From Bradyrhizobium sp. 138 (GTDB lineage Bacteria; Pseudomonadota; Alphaproteobacteria; Rhizobiales; Xanthobacteraceae), in contig NZ_JADPKT010000094.1 in NCBI RefSeq assembly GCF_023074075.1, positions 62,001-126,000 on the forward strand: 64,000 bases of DNA, read 5' to 3'. A model generated the notes under the pieces. It had not been told where the DNA came from and did no database searches. It saw only the letters and a list, made by a program, of their open reading frames with translations. A program made the position numbers and the translations under genes. This document shows positions 58,484 through 64,000 of the stretch, piece by piece (within the stretch, counting starts at the first letter, position 1; each line of letters begins with the position of its first letter).

Positions 58484-58574
58484 CGTAGGGTGGGCAAAGG
58501 CGCAGAGCGCCGTGCCCACCATCTCTCTCAATCGCGAGAAATGCGTGGGCACGCTTCGCTTTGCCCACCCTACG
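58484..58574. repeat. Palindromic intergenic repeat, family A, copy 4
   Basis: 91 bp with perfect outer arms CGTAGGGTGGGCAAAG and CTTTGCCCACCCTACG, between the convergent carboxylase alpha and dppF genes. Its right end supplies the TAG stop codon of dppF. Confidence 0.93.
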
Positions 58575-59565
58575 CAGTCGCGTTGCTCCGCCCCGTGCCC
58601 TCGTTGAGCAAACACGCCACCTGATGCCCGTCGTCGGCGTCCAGCAGCGCCGGCCGCTCGATCTTGCACCGCTCCATCGCAAACCGGCAGCGGGTGTGAA
58701 ACGCGCAGCCCGAAGGCGGGTTCACCGGGCTCGGCACGTCGCCGTCGACCAGCGGCACAAGCTTTTTCGCCAGCGGGTTGGCGACCGGCACCGAGGCCAG
58801 CAGCGCCTGCGTGTAGGGATGTCGCGGATTGCGGAACAGCTCATCCTTGCCGGCGATCTCGACGATGCGGCCGAGATACATCACGGCGACGCGGTGGCTG
58901 ATATGGGCGACCACGGCGAGGTCGTGCGCGATGAAGAGATAGGAGAAGCCGTGCTGTCGCTGCAGGTCGATGAGCAGATTGATCACCTGCGCCTGGATCG
59001 AGACGTCGAGCGCGGAGACTGGTTCGTCGCAGACGATCAGGCGCGGCCCGAGCGCCAGCGCCCGCGCAATGCAGATACGTTGGCGCTGGCCGCCAGAGAA
59101 TTGATGCGGGAAATTGCGCATCTGGTCGGGTCGCAAGCCCACTTGCTCGAACAGCTTTGCGACGCGTGCCTCCAGCGCCTTCCCGGTTGCGAGGCCATGA
59201 ACGGCGAGCGGCTCGCCGACGATGTCGCCGGCGGTCATGCGCGGATTGAGCGAGGCAAACGGGTCCTGAAACACGATCTGCATCGAGCGGCGGTGCGGGC
59301 GCAGTGCCGACTTGGACAAATGGGTGATGTCCTCACCATCGAGACGAATCTCGCCCGAGGTCGGCTCGACCAGCCGCAGCACGCTGCGCGCCACGGTCGA
59401 CTTGCCGCAGCCGGACTCGCCGACAAGCCCAAGCGTCTCGCCCGCACCAAGCGAAAACGAGACGCCGTCGACCGAGTGTACGGTGCCGACCTGTCGCCGC
59501 AGCACGCCGGCGCGCACCGGGTAATGCTTCTTGAGATCGGTGACCTCGAGCAGTGCCTTGGTCAT
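58570..59565 (-). CDS. dppF: Peptide/opine ABC transporter ATPase (DppF/OppF type)
   Basis: 331 residues from ATG 59565, overlapping the dppD stop by 4 bp. Walker A GESGCGKST, QDPFASLNPRMT, signature FSGGQRQRICIARAL, Walker B LIVCDEPVSALDVS, switch AHDLAVV, and the C-terminal oligopeptide ABC extension with the Cys-rich GCAFHTRCRFAMERC. Works with DppD to drive peptide or opine uptake. The stop codon lies inside a palindromic repeat. Confidence 0.94.
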   Translation of the reverse strand: MTKALLEVTDLKKHYPVRAGVLRRQVGTVHSVDGVSFSLGAGETLGLVGESGCGKSTVARSVLRLVEPTSGEIRLDGEDITHLSKSALRPHRRSMQIVFQDPFASLNPRMTAGDIVGEPLAVHGLATGKALEARVAKLFEQVGLRPDQMRNFPHQFSGGQRQRICIARALALGPRLIVCDEPVSALDVSIQAQVINLLIDLQRQHGFSYLFIAHDLAVVAHISHRVAVMYLGRIVEIAGKDELFRNPRHPYTQALLASVPVANPLAKKLVPLVDGDVPSPVNPPSGCAFHTRCRFAMERCKIERPALLDADDGHQVACLLNEGTGRSNATA

Positions 59566-60569
59566 GCCACCTCCGCAATCTCCGCCGCGCGCCAGCAGGC
59601 GGCGAGATGGCCACCGTCCCAGTCTTCGAGCGGCGGATATTCGGCCTCGCAGCGTTTGATCGCGAGCTTGCAGCGCGGCGCGAAGGCGCAACCCCTGGGC
59701 AACCGGACCAGTGACGGCACGGTCCCGGGAATTTCGTTCAGCCGCGCCGGCGCGGCAACGCCGGAGGCGGGCACGGCCGGGATCGAGGCCATCAGCCCCC
59801 GCGTATAGGGGTGCTTTGGCGACGCAAACAGCGCCTCGACGCTGGCTTCCTCGACCTTTCGCCCCGCATACATCACGATCACGCGCTGCGCGGTCTGCGC
59901 GACGACGCCGAGGTCATGCGTGATCAGCACGAGGCCGGTGCCGAGCTCCTTCTGAAGGTCGAGGATCAAGGCCAGGATCTGCGCCTGGATGGTGACGTCG
60001 AGTGCGGTGGTCGGCTCGTCCGCGATCAGCAGCGCCGGCCGGCAGGCCAGCGCCATCGCGATCATCGCGCGCTGGCGCATGCCGCCGGACAGCTGATGCG
60101 GATACTCGCGCGCACGTCGCGCCGGCTCGGGAATACGTACCAGGCGCAGCATCTCGACGGCGATCTTCTGGGCCTCTTTGGCCGAGATGTTCCGGTGCAG
60201 CCGCACGGCCTCGACGATCTGATCGCCGATCCGCATCACCGGATTGAGCGAGGTCATCGGCTCCTGGAAGATCATGGAGATGCGGTTGCCCCTGACCGCG
60301 CGCATCTCCGCTTCGTCCAGGGCCAGCAGATCGGTGCCTTCGAGCGTGACGGATCCGCCGACGATGCGGCCAGGCGGATCCGGCACCAGCCGCATCAGCG
60401 ACAGCGCGGTGACACTCTTGCCGCAGCCGGATTCGCCGACGATCGCCAGCGTCTCGCCTCGCTTCACGCTGAACGAGAGATCGTCCACGGCCTTGAACAG
60501 GCCGGAATTGGTGAAGAACACCGTCTTCAGGTTCTTCACCTCGAGCACGAGATCGGATTTGTGCGCCAT
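59562..60569 (-). CDS. dppD: Peptide/opine ABC transporter ATPase (DppD/OppD type)
   Basis: 335 residues: Walker A GESGCGKSVTAL, IFQEPMTSLNPVM, signature LSGGMRQRAMIAMAL, Walker B LLIADEPTTALDVT, HDLGVVA and a C-terminal GCAFAPRCKLAIKRC segment. Stop and start overlap with both neighbours (1 bp with dppC, 4 bp with dppF), a tightly coupled operon. Confidence 0.94.
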   Translation of the reverse strand: MAHKSDLVLEVKNLKTVFFTNSGLFKAVDDLSFSVKRGETLAIVGESGCGKSVTALSLMRLVPDPPGRIVGGSVTLEGTDLLALDEAEMRAVRGNRISMIFQEPMTSLNPVMRIGDQIVEAVRLHRNISAKEAQKIAVEMLRLVRIPEPARRAREYPHQLSGGMRQRAMIAMALACRPALLIADEPTTALDVTIQAQILALILDLQKELGTGLVLITHDLGVVAQTAQRVIVMYAGRKVEEASVEALFASPKHPYTRGLMASIPAVPASGVAAPARLNEIPGTVPSLVRLPRGCAFAPRCKLAIKRCEAEYPPLEDWDGGHLAACWRAAEIAEVA

Positions 60570-61462
60570 CAGCCGCGTTGCCTCGGGTCGAGAATGTCGC
60601 GCAGCGCGTCACCGAACAGATTGGCGCCGAACACGGCGAGGCTGATGGCGATGCCCGGGAAGATCACGAGCCAGGGCGCGGTGCGGACATATTCGGCGGC
60701 GGATTCGGAGAGCATGCGGCCCCATGACGGATAAGGCTCGGGAATGCCGAGGCCGAGGAAGGAGAGGGAGGCCTCGGTTAGGATGGTCGAGCCGAGCTGG
60801 GCGGTCGCGAGCACGATCAGCGGCGCCAGCGTGTTCGGCAGCACGTGCCGGAGCGCGATGCGGACCTCGCTCATGCCGATCGACTTGGCTGCCTCGACGA
60901 AGGGCTGCTCGCGCAGCGCCAGGGTGTTGGCGCGGATGACGCGCGACACGGTCGGGATCAGCGGAATGGCGATGGCGATGATGACGTTCGGCAAGGACGG
61001 ACCGAGTGCCGCCGTCATGATCAGCGCGAGGACCAGCAGCGGCAGCGCCTGCAGAACGTCGGAGACGCGCTGGAACACGAGATCGACCCAGCCGGACAGA
61101 TAGCCTGATGTCAGCCCGACGATGACCCCGATGGTGCCGCCGAGCGCGGTCGAGCCGATCCCGACGGCCAGCGAAATGCGCGCGCCGTGAATGATGCGGC
61201 TGAACACGTCGCGGCCGAACGAATCGGTTCCCATCCAGTGCGCCAGGCTCGGCCGGGCCAGCGCGCGCGCGGAATCGATCGTCAGGGGATCATAGCGCGC
61301 GATGAAGTCGGCAAAGATCGCGGTCAGCACGAACAAGGTCATGATGGTGAGCCCGGCCGCGCCGAGCACGTGCCGCTGCGCCATGAACAGCACGCGCCGC
61401 CAGCCGCCGGTCGCATGCGCGCCGGCCCGCCGGAGTTCGAGATCGTAGTCGATCGCGGCCAA
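60569..61462 (-). CDS. dppC: Peptide/opine ABC transporter permease (DppC type)
   Basis: 297 residues starting at TTG 61462 behind GGGAG. N-terminal OppC-N-type segment, then about 6 membrane helices with the binding-protein-dependent permease loop EAAKSIGMSEVRIALRHVLPN (residues about 193-213). Typical HWMGTDSFGRDVFSRIIHGAR near the middle. Pairs with DppB. Confidence 0.93.
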   Translation of the reverse strand: MAAIDYDLELRRAGAHATGGWRRVLFMAQRHVLGAAGLTIMTLFVLTAIFADFIARYDPLTIDSARALARPSLAHWMGTDSFGRDVFSRIIHGARISLAVGIGSTALGGTIGVIVGLTSGYLSGWVDLVFQRVSDVLQALPLLVLALIMTAALGPSLPNVIIAIAIPLIPTVSRVIRANTLALREQPFVEAAKSIGMSEVRIALRHVLPNTLAPLIVLATAQLGSTILTEASLSFLGLGIPEPYPSWGRMLSESAAEYVRTAPWLVIFPGIAISLAVFGANLFGDALRDILDPRQRG

Positions 61463-61472
61463 GCTGGTCTCC

Positions 61473-62420
61473 CTAATCCGTGTACCGGATACGAGGGTCG
61501 AACACTGCGTACAGCATGTCGACGATGAAATTCGCGCTCACCACCACGACGGCGATCAACATCACGAGGTTCTGCACGATCGGATAATCGCGCCAGCGGA
61601 TCGCCTCGACCAGGAAGCGGGCGACGCCGGGGATGTTGAACACGGTCTCGGTGACGATCAGGCCACCGATCAGGAACGCCGCTTCGATGCCGATCACGGT
61701 GATGACGGGTAGGATGGCGTTCTTCAGCGCGTGGTGATAGTTCACCGCGGTATCGGAAGCGCCCTTGGCGCGCGCGGTGCGAATGTAATCCTGCCGCAGG
61801 ACCTCCAGCATCGAGGAGCGCGTGATGCGCATCGTCAGCGCGGCGCTGCGGAAGCCGACAGCGGCGGCCGGCACGGCGTAGGTTGCGAACGCCTCGAGCC
61901 AGGTCTGCGGATTCGGATTGAAGATCGGCATCTGGCCGAACATCGCCACCGACGCGGTGAGGATCAAAAGGCCGAGCCAAAACGAAGGCAGTGACAAGCC
62001 GCTGAGGCTGACGACGCGGAGCGCGTAGTCCAGCCGCGTGCCCTGCTTGACGGCGCTGATGACGCCGAGCGGAATGCCGATCGAGGCCGAGAACAGCAGC
62101 GCCAGGCCGGCGAGCCGCGCCGTGATCGGGATCCGCGGCAAAATCTCCTGCAGCGCCGGCTTCTCCGAGACGTAGGAGTAGCCAAAGTCGCCGCGCAGAA
62201 AACCGCTGATCCAGTGCCAATATTGGACGACCAGCGGCTGGTCGATGCCGAGCTCCTTCTCCAGATTGGCCTTGTCGGCGGGATCGACATAGCCGGCGGC
62301 GGCGAACAGGATGTCGACGATATTGCCGGGCACGATACGCAGCAGAAGGAAGATGACGACCGAGATCCCGAACAGGGTCACGAGCATCAGGAACAGGCGT
62401 CGCACCAGATAGGCAAACAT
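61473..62420 (-). CDS. dppB: Peptide/opine ABC transporter permease (DppB type)
   Basis: 315 residues from ATG 62420 behind GGAGGG. N-terminus MFAYLVRRLFLMLVTLFGIS is the canonical DppB/OppB start; six membrane helices; the coupling loop is RTARAKGASDTAVNYHHALKN. The large periplasmic loop (about 45-95) is normal. First permease gene, 99 bp after the binding-protein gene. Confidence 0.94.
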   Translation of the reverse strand: MFAYLVRRLFLMLVTLFGISVVIFLLLRIVPGNIVDILFAAAGYVDPADKANLEKELGIDQPLVVQYWHWISGFLRGDFGYSYVSEKPALQEILPRIPITARLAGLALLFSASIGIPLGVISAVKQGTRLDYALRVVSLSGLSLPSFWLGLLILTASVAMFGQMPIFNPNPQTWLEAFATYAVPAAAVGFRSAALTMRITRSSMLEVLRQDYIRTARAKGASDTAVNYHHALKNAILPVITVIGIEAAFLIGGLIVTETVFNIPGVARFLVEAIRWRDYPIVQNLVMLIAVVVVSANFIVDMLYAVFDPRIRYTD

Positions 62421-62442
62421 CCTTCGCCCTCCGCGAGCCGTT

Positions 62443-62496
62443 AGAGCATGATCCGGAAAGGTGCGTAGCGGTTTTCCGAGAGGATCATGCGCAAAA
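62443..62496. repeat. Palindromic intergenic repeat, family H
   Basis: About 54 bp: AGAGCATGATCC...GGATCATGCGCA arms around GGAAAGGTGCGTAGCGGTTTTCC. It lies between the binding-protein gene and dppB within the operon. Confidence 0.7.
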
Positions 62497-62519
62497 CCAA
62501 AAGTCTTCAGCCAGGCAGG

Positions 62520-64000
62520 CTACTTGTCGAGCCACACATCCTCGTAGCGAAAGCCGTTATAGGAGCTGTTCGACATGATCGTGACGCCCTTGACATGGGG
62601 CTGCCAGCACGTGCCGGCCCTTGCATGGAAGATGATCGGGCGGGCGACATCCTCCTGCAGCTTCTTGTCGATCTCCCAGACCAGCGGTTTGCGCTTGCTG
62701 GTGTCGGTCTCCTGCGACTGCACGTCGAACAGCTTCTCGATCTCCTTATTGCAATAATTGGTGTAGTTCCGTTCCGAGCCGCAGGAATAGTTCTCGTAGA
62801 AGGACTGGTCGGGATCGTCGACGGAATTGCCGGTCAGATTGAGGCCCAGCATATAGTCCTTGCGGGCGACTTTCGGGAACCAGTTCGCAGTCTCGACGAC
62901 GTCGAGCTCGCCGTCGATATAGATGCTCTTGAGCTGATCGATCAGAATCACGGCGGGGTCGCGATATTCCGCAAGATTGCGCGTCGAAACCTTCACCGCG
63001 AGGTGCTTGTCGGGGCCGTACCCCGCCTTCTGCATCAGCTTCTTGGCTTGCTCCCGGTTCGCGTTCACGTCGCGGCCATAGCCCGGAATGGTCTCAAGCT
63101 TGTCTTTGGGCATGCCCCAGATGCCCTGAGGCGGCGGCAACATGGTGCCGCCGATATCGGCCTGGCCTTCGAACAGGATGTCGATGAAGGCCTTGCGGTC
63201 GAGTGCAAGTGCCACCGCCCGGCGAATGTCGATGTTGTCGAACGGCGCAGAGGTCGAATTGACGATGATATTGGTCGAAACGTTGGTCGGTTCGACGACG
63301 CAGGTCGCGTTCGGCGCCTGCGACTTGAGGTCCTTCAAAAGCGGGATCGTGATGTGCGTCGGGAAGGTCATGTCGAACTTGCCGGCGACGAAAGCGAGAA
63401 TCGCAGTCGAGCGGTTCGGGATGATCGTGTACTCGATGCCGTCGAGATAAGGCAGGCCCTTCTTCCAATAGTCCGGATTTCGCGTCAGCTTGATCGATTC
63501 ATTGGCCTTGAACTCGACGAATTTGAACGGGCCGGTCCCGATCGGATGGGTGCGCATGTCCGCCGGCGAGACGTGACAGGGGTAGACCGGCGTATAGCCG
63601 GAGGCCAGCATTGCCAGCAGGGAGGGCTGCGGCCGCTTCAGGTCGAAGGAGACCTCGAAATCGCCGCTCGTCGTGATCTCGTTGACTTCGCTGTACCAGG
63701 CCTTGCGCGGATTCTGCCGCAGCTTCTGCTGCGATTTGCCCATCAGGAGATCGAAGCTGCATTTGACGTCGGCCGATGTGAACGGCTTGCCATCGTGCCA
63801 TTTGATGCCCTGGCGCAGCTTGAATGTCAGCTTCTTGTTGTCGCTGCTCCAGGACCAGCTTTCGGCCAGCTCAGGCCGGAGGGTATCGGGACTGTTCTGC
63901 GCGATGTGCTGGTCATAGATGACGAGATTATTGAAGACCCCCATGAACGGCACGTTGATCGAATAGGTCGCGCCTTCGAGGATCGACGCGTTGGCCGGAC
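62520..64000 (-). CDS. Peptide/opine ABC transporter substrate-binding protein, 5' end cut by window
   Basis: About 493 C-terminal residues are present and the frame stays open at the right edge, so the signal peptide and N-terminus are missing. SBP family 5 features: LRPELAESWSWS, LRQGIKWHDGKPFTSADVKCSFD, the GTGPFKF strand, LTRNPDYWKKGLPYLDGI and the FDNIDIRRAVALALDR helix. It binds a peptide, opine or similar solute in the periplasm. The Cys pairs near the end (NYSCGSERNYTNYCNKEIE) suggest a disulfide. Confidence 0.92.
   Translation of the reverse strand, partial: PANASILEGATYSINVPFMGVFNNLVIYDQHIAQNSPDTLRPELAESWSWSSDNKKLTFKLRQGIKWHDGKPFTSADVKCSFDLLMGKSQQKLRQNPRKAWYSEVNEITTSGDFEVSFDLKRPQPSLLAMLASGYTPVYPCHVSPADMRTHPIGTGPFKFVEFKANESIKLTRNPDYWKKGLPYLDGIEYTIIPNRSTAILAFVAGKFDMTFPTHITIPLLKDLKSQAPNATCVVEPTNVSTNIIVNSTSAPFDNIDIRRAVALALDRKAFIDILFEGQADIGGTMLPPPQGIWGMPKDKLETIPGYGRDVNANREQAKKLMQKAGYGPDKHLAVKVSTRNLAEYRDPAVILIDQLKSIYIDGELDVVETANWFPKVARKDYMLGLNLTGNSVDDPDQSFYENYSCGSERNYTNYCNKEIEKLFDVQSQETDTSKRKPLVWEIDKKLQEDVARPIIFHARAGTCWQPHVKGVTIMSNSSYNGFRYEDVWLDK

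Overview
The window reads as a chromosomal segment of an alphaproteobacterium of the Bradyrhizobium type. The supporting observations are high GC with strong third-position GC, the amino-acid:[carrier-protein] ligase locus known from Bradyrhizobium japonicum, four-PAS GGDEF/EAL proteins, acyclic-terpenoid-type acyl-CoA genes, and many short palindromic intergenic repeats. There are no rRNA or tRNA genes, insertion sequences, phage genes or CRISPR arrays. The species cannot be fixed from the sequence alone.

Layout. 1-2.6 kb: housekeeping genes (start of a farnesyl-diphosphate synthase, mtgA, rpmF) and two small unknown genes. 2.7-10.8 kb: an EAL phosphodiesterase with a dead GGDEF domain, a tripartite tricarboxylate transporter (tctCBA, minus strand), and a four-PAS GGDEF-EAL protein. 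11.0-14.8 kb: GNAT protein, amino-acid:[carrier-protein] ligase and acyl-CoA-dehydrogenase-like flavoprotein, divergent from a small phosphopantetheine carrier protein. 14.9-20.2 kb: mtnP-mtnA (methylthioadenosine salvage), a HAD hydrolase, a secreted trypsin-like protease and an EthA-like Baeyer-Villiger monooxygenase.

20.4-32.8 kb is the most striking block. A LuxR-type response regulator and a giant hybrid kinase, whose N-terminal half is an NCS1-type transporter, diverge from a urea/short-chain-amide ABC transporter operon (urtABCDE) that continues into formamidase (fmdA), the zinc-ribbon gene fmdB and aliphatic amidase (amiE). The simplest reading is one unit for sensing, importing and hydrolysing amides or urea as nitrogen sources.

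33.0-36.9 kb: a large autotransporter with a tandem-repeat passenger and an orphan MCE/MlaD protein. 37.1-39.3 kb: a single-chain ADP-forming acyl-CoA synthetase. 39.5-47.9 kb: three family-2 glycosyltransferases around a Gram-negative sortase, its VIT/vWA substrate ending in an LPKTA-type sorting signal, and a divergent XRE regulator. 47.9-58.5 kb: an acyl-CoA catabolic region (AMP ligase, two acyl-CoA dehydrogenases with one resembling citronellyl-CoA dehydrogenase AtuD, a GST-like protein, an AraC regulator, a beta-keto acid cleavage enzyme and a biotin-dependent carboxylase of the geranyl-CoA carboxylase type). 58.6-64 kb: a peptide/opine-type ABC transporter (dppFDCB plus a binding protein cut by the window edge).

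At least eight families of short palindromic intergenic repeats are scattered through the window. One of about 93 bp occurs four times, three of them in gaps between convergent genes.
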